Positions 1-9,744 of a stretch of 19,354 nt of DNA are shown one piece after another. The DNA is taken from the NCBI GenBank assembly GCA_027596195.1, contig JADGJG010000449.1:1-19354 (forward strand). The letters run 5' to 3'. Numbering within the stretch: the stretch's first letter is position 1; every line of letters begins with the position of its first letter. A program made the position numbers and the translations under genes. Source of the DNA: Podochytrium sp. JEL0797 (taxonomy: Eukaryota > Chytridiomycota > Chytridiomycetes > Chytridiales > Chytriomycetaceae). The notes under the pieces were generated by a model that saw only the letters and a program-made list of their open reading frames with translations, was not told the DNA's origin and ran no database searches.

Positions 1-20
1 CCCGCGCCCCCCCCCCCCCG

Positions 21-58
<38 letters not shown>
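1..58. repeat. Poly-C tract at window edge
   Basis: Almost uninterrupted C, broken by G at only a few positions. It sits at the extreme left edge, immediately beyond the MYND-like exon, and is probably a low-complexity contig end or an intronic homopolymer. It does not resemble a standard telomeric repeat such as TTAGGG. Read on the minus strand it would encode only glycine, so I do not treat it as coding. Confidence 0.8.
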
Positions 59-59
<1 letters not shown>

Positions 60-74
60 AGAGGATTGACGCAC

Positions 75-306
75 CTTCGTCCACCATCAAGCGATACCTT
101 TCATCATGCATCACTCCATCATGGGACAGCTGTTCTCTTGATGCCTTGAGTTCCACACATTTAGTTTTCTTTTCTTCCCATCCTATTTCTAATTCGGGCG
201 AACAGTAGAAGACGCAGTGGCACCCCGCGCAGCGTTTGATATCGAATGAGTTCCCGCAAATTAGACATCCGTAGATTGCTGGGGGGGACTCGGTTGAAGT
301 TGACAT
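75..306 (-). CDS. MYND-like zinc-finger protein, first exon (partial)
   Basis: An open minus-strand frame starts at an ATG at 306-304 and stays open to the poly-C edge. The N-terminus (MSTSTESPPAIYGCLICG) leads into Cys pairs typical of a MYND finger: C14-x2-C17, C26-x2-C29, then x4-Y34-C35 and a later C50. The sixth and seventh ligands expected of MYND (Cys then His) are Leu39 and about Lys46, so the second zinc site looks degenerate. MYND fingers usually mediate protein-protein contacts and are often joined to SET, ankyrin or TPR domains; none is visible here. A donor-like gtgcgt at 74-69 suggests the exon ends at 75, though the frame could read further. An in-frame ATG at 384-382 would lengthen the N-terminus, but the sequence between looks like leader. 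It is transcribed away from the Nup98-Nup96 gene. Confidence 0.55.
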
Positions 307-581
307 TTTAAGTAATTTTTTTTCGCCTGTCAAAAGTGCAAACGGGGTTGAGTTCGAACATGTCCTCCGTAAACACTGCGGCATCCAATCCACCAAGTCA
401 ATTCTCTATCGATTTGGAAGGGACAAAATTACAAAATCATAAGGAAATTTTTTTTTAGAAATAGCAGGGTACTTCCATTTGCGATCCTTCATTTTCAGAA
501 GCAAATTCACTTCTCCAACCGATAATACATCATACCCCTTATCCACCTATTGAAGCACAACCGCTTGAGACAGAATTCTTT

Positions 582-948
582 CTTCTCGTGGCAACACAGG
601 TGACGGATGGATACACAAAATTGTTAAGGCACACTCTTTGTTGCCCAGTTGGATCATGACTGTGTACACGTTTGTACGAGAACACGGCGGTGCATTTGAA
701 TCTCAACGTCCTGGTCAGCCTTGAGGGAGAGAAAGGGGGGAGGCGGAATCGCGACCCGAATACATTCTCCCATCAGGATATTCGCGTACTGCAGTCATGG
801 AAGAAAGCTTTGTCTGATAGGAAATTCCAAAGGTCACCTGAGTGATAACACTGATCCCCCAATGGGGGGATGGTGCTCAAGAATGGCATGCGCGGATTCC
901 GTTCTGGCAATCGTGGAATCCCTCCGCATTCGCGTTTGCAAGAACCAC
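582..948. repeat. Tandem duplication, copy 1
   Basis: This block is repeated, diverged, at 949-1283. Shared landmarks in the same order are the cttctcgtg start, a tacac...gaacacggc segment (about 665), aacgtcctggtca (about 705), gtgataacactgatccccc (about 842), caagaatggcatgc (878) and cattcgcgtttgcaagaacc (about 927). The spacing between copies is about 360 nt on the left and about 302 nt on the right, so one copy gained or lost roughly 60 nt in the middle. A CCCCC-AAT-GGGGG hairpin lies at 856-868. Confidence 0.75.
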
Positions 949-1283
949 CTTCTCGTGACAACATGGATGGATACGCAAAATCAACTTTTGCACATTCCAT
1001 ACTCTTTTTTTCTCACGGCATGCGTACACTTTGGTACGCGAACACGGCAGTGTTTTTAAATCTCTCAACGTCCTGGTCACCCTTATTCCAGTCGTGGTAG
1101 AAAACTCTGTCTGAGCAGAAAGTCCAGAAGACGAGATCCCCCAAGTGATAACACTGATCCCCCAGTGGGGGGTGGTGGTCAAGAATGGCATGCCCGGATT
1201 CCATTATGGCAATCGAAACTTTCCGAATGGAATCCCTCCGCATTCGCAATCCTTCGCATTCGCGTTTGCAAGAACCACTTTCC
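949..1283. repeat. Tandem duplication, copy 2
   Basis: Diverged second copy of 582-948, ending with the same agaaccac motif that starts it. The hairpin core is kept as CCCCC-AGT-GGGGG at about 1159-1171: the stem is intact while the loop differs. It lies within 200 nt of the nucleoporin start codon, so it may overlap that promoter. Confidence 0.75.
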
Positions 1284-1472
1284 TGTCCGCAAACGTAACG
1301 TTCAAAAGAAAAAAGCGCGATTATCGTGGCAACCGATTCCGCAAGGTTCCCTGCATGTTCGCACAGCGCTTAAAACGCAGAAATGGCCACAAATGACATA
1401 TCCGGCTATTGGAGTTGAGAGAGACTTTCGCGATTTTTTTTTTCAAAAACAAACTCCAAAAGCCATCGCACG

Positions 1473-4400
1473 ATGTTTGGCGGATTCGGCTCGACAGCAG
1501 GCGGATTCAACAGCGGACAGCAACAACAGCAGCAGCAACAGCAGCAGCAGCCCGGTGGCGGACTCTTTGGGGCAGCGCCCAACACGTTTGGTGAGTGGGA
1601 TTGGCTTGTTTTTTTATTTTATTTTTTATTTATTTATTTTTTCTAGGGGCACCTGGTGCATTTGGAGCAGCACCGCAGGGACAGGCAGCACCCGGCGGAT
1701 TTGGCGGTGAGTGAACTCGTGCGTGTGGTTGTTGTCCTGACGCCCTTTGTCTAGGTTTTGGTGTCAACACTTCGTTTGGAGCGGCCGCACGCCCCGCGTT
1801 TGGACAGGCGCAGAGCGCCACGACAGCGGCACCTGGCGGCATGTTTGGGGCAGCGCCGCAACCAGCCACGTCGTTTGGGTTTGGCGGTGCGTTGTCTTTT
1901 TTTGTTTTTTCGCGTTATTGTTTTGTTTTGTTGTGTTGTCTCATTGCGTTTCTCTTTCAGCTCCGCAGCAGCAGCAGCAACAACAACCCGCGGGCCTCTT
2001 TGGCGCACCGGCGCAACAACCCGCCGCGTCTGGCTTTGGCGCACCTGCCGCCACGTCCTTTGGCTTTGGCGCTCAGCAGCAGCAGGCGCAAACGCCCTCT
2101 TTCGGCGCACCGGGACAGACCACGCCCACAAACAACTTTGGAACTGGAAACCCGTCCTACCAGGTCACTCAGGAGCGCGAAGCAAGCGGAACTTCGCTGA
2201 GTGCAGGCGCTGTCTCGAACTTCATCAGCATCTCCACAATGCCAAACTACAAAAACTGGAACTTTGAGGTACCCTTTCTTTTTCTAAAGCACCGCTGACG
2301 CGCTTTGAGTAGGAATTGCGCGTCCAGGATTACGCCATGGGCAAAAAGTTCAGCTCTGCAGGCGGCCCCGGAATGGGCCAGGCCACAGGTGCCTTTGGCG
2401 CCCCTGCCTCCACCGGCTTTGGAGGCGCGTCCTCGTTTGGCGCCGCCGCTGCTCCCACTGGTGGCCTTTTCGGACAAGCACAACCCGCCCAGCAAAATAC
2501 GGGTTTCGGATTTGGTGCTGCTACCGCTCAACCCGCTGCTGGTTTGTACTCAACACTTTGCGATTTCGAAATCGCTTCCCTGATTGCGCGTGTTGGCCTA
2601 ATTTTTTTCGATTTTCTCTGCAGGCGGCATGTTTGGTGCCCCCAGCGCGGCCGCTCCTTCTCTCTTTGGTGGAAACACGGGTGGATTCGGAGCCCCTGCA
2701 GCTGCCACACCCGCATTTGGTGCCCCTGCCGCCGCGACTTCAGGATTTTCGTTCGGCTCGACTGCTTCTAACACGGCCCCTAAAACCGGATTCGGAGCGT
2801 TTGGTTCGTTGTCCCTTTAATTCTTGATTTTGATTCTAATGCGCACCTTCCAGGATCCGCTGCCGCAGCTCCCTCCGCGTTTGGTCAACAACCTGCTGCC
2901 ACAGGAGCCTTCGGTGCCGCTCCAGCGACAAATGCGTTTGGCCAACCGCAACAGCCGCAGCAAACGGCTGGTGCATTTGGATCTGCTGCCGGCGGTGGAT
3001 TGTTTGGCGCGAAGCCCGCGTCCACGTCTCCGTTCGGTGCTCAGCAGACGAATACGCTTGGAGGAGGGTTTGGGAGCGCTTTGGGTGCCAATAATGCTGC
3101 AACGGGAGCGTTTGGAGCTCCAGCCGGTGCTGCAACTTCGAATGCGTTTGGTGCTCGTCCAACAAGTATGGGATTTTGTTTTGCTTGGTTTGGGTCTGAC
3201 CGTGTTTTTTCCCTCTAGCTTCACCCTTTGGCGCAGCCGCCCCTGCCTCGAATCTATTTGGAGCTGCGCAACCTGCTGCTCAGGCGAATCCGTTCGGAAT
3301 GGGTGCCGCGGCGGCTCCGGCTGCTGGTGGTGGTTTGTTTGGATCTGCGACCCCCGCGGCCAGCACGGGAGGATTCGGAGCTAGTCTGGGAGGATTTGGT
3401 GCCGCTGCAAAGCCCGCCACGCCAGGTTGGGGTTTGGATATTTTCACCCAATTTTTGTGACTGCCCTTCAAATCTGACCGATGCATTTGGTTTGTTTTTG
3501 CGTTCTCATTAGGAGGCGGTGGTCTCTTTGGGGCTGCTCAACCTGCCGCGACTACTGGCGGGTTCGGAGGGTTCGGAGCCTCGACGCCTGCACCCGCCGC
3601 TGGTGGAGGCATGTTTGGAAGCAGTTTTGGTGCCGCCGCAACTCCCGCGCCCACCGCTACGGGCGGATTTGGATCCAGTTTGGGAGGAGGATTTGGCCTC
3701 TCACTCGGCGGAGCAGCGACCCCTGCCGCTGGAGGCTCGTTGTTTGGAGGCGGCGGTGCGTCCATGTTCAACCAGTCGATGGGATCCACGGCACAGCAAC
3801 AACAGCAACAACCGCAAGCGTCCCTCCAGGCTGGAATCGACCGAACACCGTACGGAAACAACCCATTGTTCAACACCTCAGCAGCTGCACCCGCGAACGG
3901 ATCCGTGTCGCAGCAACAGCAACATCCGGCGCTCTTTGCCGCCCCGGAAGCCGCTGAAAAGAAGCCAGCCTTACTGCCGCATTACAAAATGACGCCCAAA
4001 AGCGCGAGCAAAATCAAGCTCCGCGGGTTCACGCCTGCCAAACCGTCGAGCGAGTTCTTTTCGAGCGGGTTGTCGTCGGTTGTGAATGGATCGAGTGGCA
4101 ACGGGGCGGTTTCGTCGCCTGCGGGGCTTCCCAAATCCGTGTTGGGGATGCTCAAGGACGATGGGACGGATTCGCTTTCTGGGGCTGGGATGCCTGGGGT
4201 GTTTAAACCGCGTGTCAAGAAGCTTGTGATTACGGACGATGGTGTGGAGTCTGCGGGTGCGTCCAATGGACACCTTGTGACTTCGACTCCGGCGCGTGGT
4301 GGGAGTGGTGGGGTTGGGATGCCTGGGTCGTCGCAGAGTGTGAACCGTGTGCGGTTCATGGATGAGAAGGATGCGGCGAGAACGCCTGTGATTGATGTGA

Positions 4401-7400
4401 CGAGAAGCACGAGGAAGCCGTCTGTTGCGGCCATTGCGGCCACGGGTACACCTGTCGCGGCGCCCGCGTTTGCATCGGGGTCGAGCTCCTCGACTTCCAA
4501 GTCCCCGAAATCTCGTGGCACCCCTACCACCGCGGCACCCTCGTCGCCCCAAAAGACGCCCGCGACGTATGAGACGGAGCCGAGTCTTTCTGAGCTGCTG
4601 CAACTCAGCGACGCAGAGCTCACACGTGTGGAAGGGTACACTGTCCTCCTCGCGGATGTGGGCAAAGTGCGGTTCCTCGAGCCCGTGAACCTCCTGCAAG
4701 CGTCCCCCACGGGCAACCGCGCGGGTATCAAACACATCCCTGGAACCGTGGTTGTGCTCAAACACAAGGTGATTGAGGTGTACCCTGACGAAACGAACAA
4801 GGACCCTGTTGGGATGGGAGTGAATGTGTGTGCGGAGGTTTCGTTGGACCGGTGTTGGGTGCTTGACAAAGCGACAGGGATGATTGTGGATGATGAAATG
4901 GATCCGCGGTTTGACCGGCATTTTAAAAAGTTGGAGCGGATGGAGGGGACTAAGATGATTGGGTTTAATCGGGCGACGGGGACGTGGAGGTTTCGGGTGG
5001 AGCATTTTAGTCGGTATGGGTTGGATGATGAGAGTGATGACGAGGAGGAAGGAGATGGTGTTGTCGGGATGGTGAATACTGTTCCTGCGTTTTCGGACGA
5101 GTTGGAGATTGAGGATGATGAGGAGGAAGAAGAGGATGATGATGAGAGCATGTCGTTTGCGGGGAATGATTCGTTTGCGTTTGTCAAGAGTCGCAAGGTG
5201 GTTGCAGCTGGGGGTGGTGGGGCCAAGAAGGTGGCTGATTTGAGAAAGGTGGCGGCCATGAATCGTATGATGCGTCAGCAGCAACAGGTTGTTGCTCAAC
5301 AGCAGCAGTCGATTTTGGATGATGCGTTTGAGTCGGTGTCCGAGGAAGAGGAGGAGGGGGAGTATGAGGAGCAGGAGGCGGAGGTTTTTGTGGATGAGGA
5401 AGAGGAGGAGGTTTATGAAATGGAGGAAGAGGTGTATGCTGTATCGTCTGGCAGCGAGGAGTTTGAGGAGGAGCAACTGGAGATGGAGGGTGATGTGACG
5501 ATTATGGAGCAGGATGAGGAGGAGATGGAGGAGGATCTTGACGAGGAGGACGAGCCTGAATCGCCGCCTCGCAACGTGATGGCGCAGTCGGTTGTTGCGC
5601 CGCCCGAGAGTTCGCGTCGTATCAGCATGATGCGAGCCAGTTTGTTCCGCGCGGAGAAGCCCGTCGAGAAGTCGTTTGGTGCGTCGTCTGTGTTTGGGAG
5701 AGGGTCTGCGGTGGACTCAACGGCGGCTCACTCCAAGCGCGGTCGGGACTCGATGATGAATGCTGGGTTTCTGGACGGCTTGTCGGATGGCAAGTTGAAC
5801 ACGCTGAATGTCGAGCAAGAGTTTCAGAGCCCTGTCAAGGTCAAGAAGACGGCGACTGAGACGTTTGCAGCGTCTATGTTTGCGCCTGCGCCTGCTGCTG
5901 TTGTTTCGTCGTTGGTGCAGTCGACCAAGCCTGATGAACATGTTGTTCCGTCTCCCGCCGTGATGCCCGTTGCGTTGAAGGAAATGACTCTCCCTGTCAC
6001 GTCCATGTCGGACCGGGACGGCAACACGCTTGCGGTTCCGCCTTTGCAAGACTCGATTGTGGATGGACGTGAGGGACACTGTGTGGATGCTGGGTTGTTT
6101 ATGGGGCGTAGTTTCCGTGTGGGGTGGGGTCCTGAGGGGAAATTTGTTGTTGCGGGGAGGTGAGTGTTGTTGTCTCCCCTCTCTCACTCTTGGGGGGATA
6201 TTTTTGGATGGGTTGGATGGGATTTTTATTTTTGTTGGAGGCGGGATTTTGGTTTTTGTTTGGACTTTTTTGTTTTGTTTTGTTCCCTCCCCCTTACCTT
6301 TTTTTATGTTTCGGCCTGTTTTTTCCCCTCTTCCCCCCCGCCTTCCCCCGTGTTTTTGTTTCTTCGTAATAAACTTACCCACTTTTTCTCCCCCCTCCCC
6401 CCCATAAATCTGAAAAATAAGGTCGTCGTTTTCGAGCGTGCAGGTTCTCTCGGTGTCGAATTTTGGCTGGCAGGTACGCGGTATTGGCTAGATTCTCGCT
6501 GGTTTTTGACGGTTGTTGCTTTTTTCTTGCAGGAGGAGTCAGATACCCGATTGAAGGAATCCCTTGCCGAAGCGGAGAGATACCGTCACGTCAAGTCTCT
6601 TGAAACCATTCTCGATGGAACCGTGATGGCCGTAACGCACCCCACGGGTCCCAAAACGTCTCACCACGAACAAGACCGCACGCTTGTTGCTGATTCGTAC
6701 CAACCTTCCAAAAGCATTTTGCAAACCTCAGTGGCTGTTGCTCCCGTGTGCCCCATTGCGCTGATTGACAAGTCGTTTGATTTTTCGACGCTCGCGTTGA
6801 AGGGACGGCAGGCGAACCAAACAGCGCCGAGGACGCATTGGACTCCGACTGTGGGAGCGAGTTTGAATGACCCGCGGCGTGCGTTTACGCAGACGGAGTT
6901 GGCGGTGTGGACGCTTGCTTCTGCGTTGTTTGATGCGACTGAGTTGCCTGCGGAGACTGTGGAAGAAGAAGCGGTGGTTGCGGCGTTGAAGGCGAGTTTG
7001 CAGAAGGAAGCTGTGTCGAATTGGTTGCGTGGTGTGATAATGGATTCGGGCGTTGTGGCGGGGGATGGGGTGGAGGGGGTGTATACGCATCTTGTTGCGC
7101 GACGGGTTGCGGAGGCGGTGAAGGTGGCGGTTGGGGGGAGGGATTTGCGACTTGCGACTTTGGTTGCGCAGGTTGGAGGGGTTGGGGCTGCGGTTAGGGT
7201 TTCTGGAGGGGATCAGAGTGGGGATGTGGGGCGGTCGTGTGGACATGGGGTGACGAGTCGGAGTTGTACGAATGTGGCGATGCGGGAGGATGTTGTGCGG
7301 CAGGTGGAGGTGTGGCAGAAGCAGGGGACGCGGGTTCCGGCGGGGTATATGAAGGTGTGGCGGTTGCTGGGTGGGGATGTTGGGGTGTGGGATAAAGAGG

Positions 7401-8961
7401 TTGTGGGGGGGTGTGTGGATTGGAAGCAGACGTTTGGACTTTTTTTGTGGTATGCGGAGGGGGGAGCTTTGAGTCTTGGGGAGGCGGTGCGGGGGTATGA
7501 TTTGGCGTGGGGGAGTGAAGGCGGGGGTGGGGCTGGGTCGCGGGTGTGTGGGAAGCGGCCTGCACCGTGGTATTTGGAACGGAAGAGGAGTAGTGGAGGG
7601 GAGGTGAAGGATGTGTCGTATAATTTGTTGAAATTGCATACGGATTCGGAGTATTTGTTGGAGCATGCGTTGTTGCCGTCGACGGTGGGACCGAATTTGT
7701 TGGATCATCGTGTGAGTTGGTTGTTGTGGGTTGTGTTGAGTCGGGCCAAGCATTTGCGCGAGTTTGCGCAGCATGGGAATCCGGTCAAGATTCGGAAGCA
7801 GGCGGGTCGTGGTGGTGCGGGTCGCATGGATTTGGATGGAGATGAGGGTGGTGACGAGGAGGAGGAGGATGTGACTGTTTTCGTGTCCAAGACGGCGGAT
7901 GCGTGCACGGCGTCACTGTGTGCGACGTTGCAGTCGCTCGGGTTGTGGCAGTGGGCTTTGTTTGTGGGCACGTTCTTGTCGACTCAGAATGGACGCGAGT
8001 GTATGGTCAAGGACGTGTTGGCGAGATTTTACCCCTTGTCGGACACGAGTGCGAGTGTGGCGACGCAGTGGGGGGGTCATGCGGTTCTGAGTGCGGAGTG
8101 GAAGTTTGTGGTTTCGAAGCTCAAGATTCCAGCTGTGTGGCTTCATGAGGCCAAGGTATGTGTGTTGTGTGTGTGCAAGTGAGGGGTTTGGTTTCTCATG
8201 AGATTTGTTTTTTAGGCCTTGCGCGCAAAGTACAATGGAAATGTGCTGCAAGAATGCATCAGTTTGATTGACGCGCAAAAGTTTAATGTGGCTCATCAAC
8301 TCATTGTGGCGCTTCTTTGTCCGATGGACTTGATCAATGGTTTGTTTTGATGCGTTTTTTCTTCTTGTTTGGCGGTTGAATTCTGAAAAAATTGGCGTTT
8401 CTCCAGACTCCTTTGTCCAAATCAAGAACCTCCTTTCCGAAATCCCTGCGACCCAATCCCAAGTCGAGAACTGGAACCTCGGCGGCGGTCTCATTCTGAG
8501 CTACATTGACACTATGCAACGCATTCGACCCCAATTGCAGGAATCGGGTTCCATGAGTCACGCAGACAGTTTGCGCAACGTTGCGGTTCCCCAATGTCTT
8601 GAGCTCCTCCGAGGCATTCTGTTGGCCAAAAACAAGAGCGAATGGATGACGTCATCGTTGGGGATTCGAATGACCAAGGAAGCTGTGGATAGCATCAAAC
8701 AGGAGTGGTCTGTTTGCCTTTGTGAGATGGCTGCAAAGTTGGTGCAGATTGTTCACAAGATTGAATTGGGGTTGGGGATGAAGGAGAATCAGGTGCGTTT
8801 TTGTTTTTGCTCGTTTGAAATTTTTTGTTTTTGTTGAGTTTTTTTGTTCTTGTTAGATTCCTGGAGACTTACTGAGTGGATTGCCTTTGACGGAGGAAGT
8901 GCGTGCGAGATATGCGGCTAATGCGATTGAACGCGTGTGGTTTGGTGGATTGGGAGTTTGA
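1473..8961 (+). CDS. NUP98: Nuclear pore precursor Nup98-Nup96, 14 exons, 2160 aa
   Basis: Precursor that self-cleaves into the mobile FG nucleoporin Nup98 and the Y-complex scaffold Nup96. Exons: 1473-1590, 1647-1706, 1755-1886, 1961-2268, 2313-2541, 2624-2803, 2854-3165, 3219-3425, 3513-6159, 6422-6473, 6533-8155, 8216-8339, 8407-8792, 8857-8961; total 6483 nt, in frame, stop TGA 8959-8961. It starts MFGGFGSTAGG, as Nup98 does, with an 11-Gln run. FG/GLFG repeats (GGLFG, MFGA, GFGFG) fill residues 1 to about 750. A GLEBS motif for Rae1/Gle2 ends in ELRVQDY (207-213). The autoproteolytic domain spans about 868-1014 and ends VEHF|S, cleaving after F1014. Then come an acidic tract, the conserved MGRSFRVGWGP (1379-1389) and the alpha-helical Nup96 domain (WLHEAK, 1951-1956). 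The split gives about 1014 and 1146 residues, a little longer than the human products. The weakest boundary is exon 10, chosen because it alone keeps phase. Confidence 0.95.
5003..5011 (+). other. Nup98 autoproteolysis site (His-Phe|Ser)
   Basis: Codons cat-ttt-agt encode H1013-F1014|S1015, followed by RYGL. In the Nup98 family the serine side chain attacks the preceding peptide bond and the chain breaks between Phe and Ser, freeing Nup98 from Nup96. All three residues are intact, as is the upstream TGTWRFRV strand, so cleavage should occur. Confidence 0.93.
5024..5570 (+). other. Acidic Glu/Asp-rich tract at start of Nup96
   Basis: Just after the cleavage site the chain becomes dominated by Glu and Asp (ESDDEEEGD, then IEDDEEEEEDDDES, then several EEEEE-type runs up to about codon 1200), with a Gln-rich patch near 5275-5310. 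Acidic residues after the cleavage serine are usual in this family, but the tract here is long. It is presumably disordered. Confidence 0.85.
6160..6421 (+). other. Long intron 9 of NUP98-NUP96 with internal AATAAA
   Basis: Starts gtgagt and ends ataag. At 262 nt it is three to six times longer than the other twelve introns (44-87 nt). If retained, a TGA at 6161-6163 stops translation at once. It is very pyrimidine-rich in its second half and carries AATAAA at 6368-6373. The acceptor at 6421 is chosen because it links phase-2 exon 9 to phase-0 exon 11; the competing cag at 6443 does not. Confidence 0.75.
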
Positions 8962-8969
8962 ATTTCGGG

Positions 8970-8975
8970 AATAAA
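8970..8975 (+). terminator. Poly(A) signal of NUP98-NUP96
   Basis: AATAAA begins 9 nt after the TGA stop, implying a very short 3' UTR. No other plus-strand AATAAA lies nearby. Confidence 0.7.
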
Positions 8976-9169
8976 AAGGCATTTCTTTTTCGCCTTCATC
9001 TCCGTTTTCCTTGCTTCAAAATATTAATCCATAGTCATGTTTGATATATCGGAAAGCAAAGTAAGGTGTTTTTTCCATGCAATCTTCAAAAACGCCACTC
9101 TTAAATGGGAGTCTATCCCGTGGTAGGGAGTCTGCGTTCAGACTCCTCGCGGCGCGCACGTGCATGTAC

Positions 9170-9358
9170 TTGGACAAGGAAAACAAGGCTTGACGCCGCG
9201 GCGATTTGAATGAAGGAGGGGATGCTGTTAGTGCACTCAATGTCGAGTCCGACAACCTTCGGTTCGTTAGGGCATTCGGCGTGCCACAAATCGAAGAGTG
9301 TGTAAAGGCGCGCGTTGATTTCTAATTGGAGTTTTTTCTTTGGATATCGATATACGGG
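9170..9358 (-). pseudogene. DEDD-type 3'-5' exonuclease fragment (WRN/RNase D-like)
   Basis: A 63-codon minus-strand block bounded by an acceptor-like ccttag and a donor-like gtacat. It contains KVVGLDIECTN followed by SFIQIAAASSLVFLVQ. That pattern (hydrophobic strand, D-x-E metal ligands, then an IQ-hydrophobic strand) matches motif Exo I of the DEDD 3'-5' exonuclease family in WRN and RNase D proteins. Exo II and Exo III are not found downstream: a second open block reaches a TAA at 9026-9024 after about 40 codons without the expected motifs. A family domain is near 170 residues, so this is a fragment, probably a pseudogene exon. If it belongs to a live multi-exon gene, I could not connect it. 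Confidence 0.4.
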
Positions 9359-9448
9359 CTAAGGCTTCCCTCCCTTTGTTGAGAGTTATCAATCATCAAT
9401 TTCAAGGTTCCCCAAACAACACAATTGAAGCAAGCATCACGAATTCAC

Positions 9449-9661
9449 AATTCCGCGCTACAATGATCACACAATCGGCTCCTTCCCCACCACTTGCCCC
9501 ATTCGGACTAAACACCACCCTCCTCCCCCTCTTTTCAGACATACTGAATTACCACCACCCCATGAATGCGTCTTTTCGATACAAATCCGCGTATTCACAC
9601 AGCTTGACCACAAGTGCCCCAGAGCGGGCTGTGTGTCTGAAGAGACGTTGCTGTGATGAGA
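9449..9661. repeat. Diverged direct repeat, copy 1
   Basis: Same order and orientation of matching segments as 11531-11760: aattccgcgct at the left, a C-rich cacc/cccc stretch, then gata/catacaaatc, attca-acagctt-accacaag and gaagaga-g-tgctg at the right. Substitutions and small gaps are spread over all codon positions, so neither copy looks under coding selection now. Confidence 0.6.
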
Positions 9662-9744
9662 CACGGGAAATTCGTTGAGAATCAGCGGAAGGCGGGTATA
9701 CGCGCACCCCTTCTCTCTTCATAGAATCAGGAATGGCTCTTGTG

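Larger units (their letters stand above)
307..1472. other. Divergent intergenic region (MYND gene / NUP98-NUP96)
   Basis: No supported gene. It must hold the promoters and leaders of the minus-strand MYND-like gene and the plus-strand nucleoporin gene. The open frames here (for example 1165-1710 and 877-1191) lack homology, overlap one another on both strands and run across the duplicated block, so I treat them as chance. I see no convincing TATA box near 1473. Confidence 0.7.

Noticed and set aside
1165..1710. 181-codon plus-strand frame upstream of and into NUP98 exon 1
   Set aside because: It reads the CAG/CAA repeat in a different frame and crosses intron 1; the Nup98 frame starting at 1473 is strongly supported.
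3971..5476. 501-codon open frame on the minus strand
   Set aside because: Antisense shadow of exon 9 of NUP98-NUP96. Its composition (runs of Leu, Arg, Ser) mirrors the sense acidic and Ser/Thr-rich codons, and it has no domain.
6444..6473. Alternative exon 10 starting after the cag at 6443
   Set aside because: It would leave phase 2 at 6473 and put exon 11 out of frame; the start at 6422 restores phase 0.
6728..7774. 348-codon minus-strand frame rich in Pro, His and Arg
   Set aside because: Antisense of the G-rich Nup96 exon 11, whose plus-strand product is clearly recognisable.
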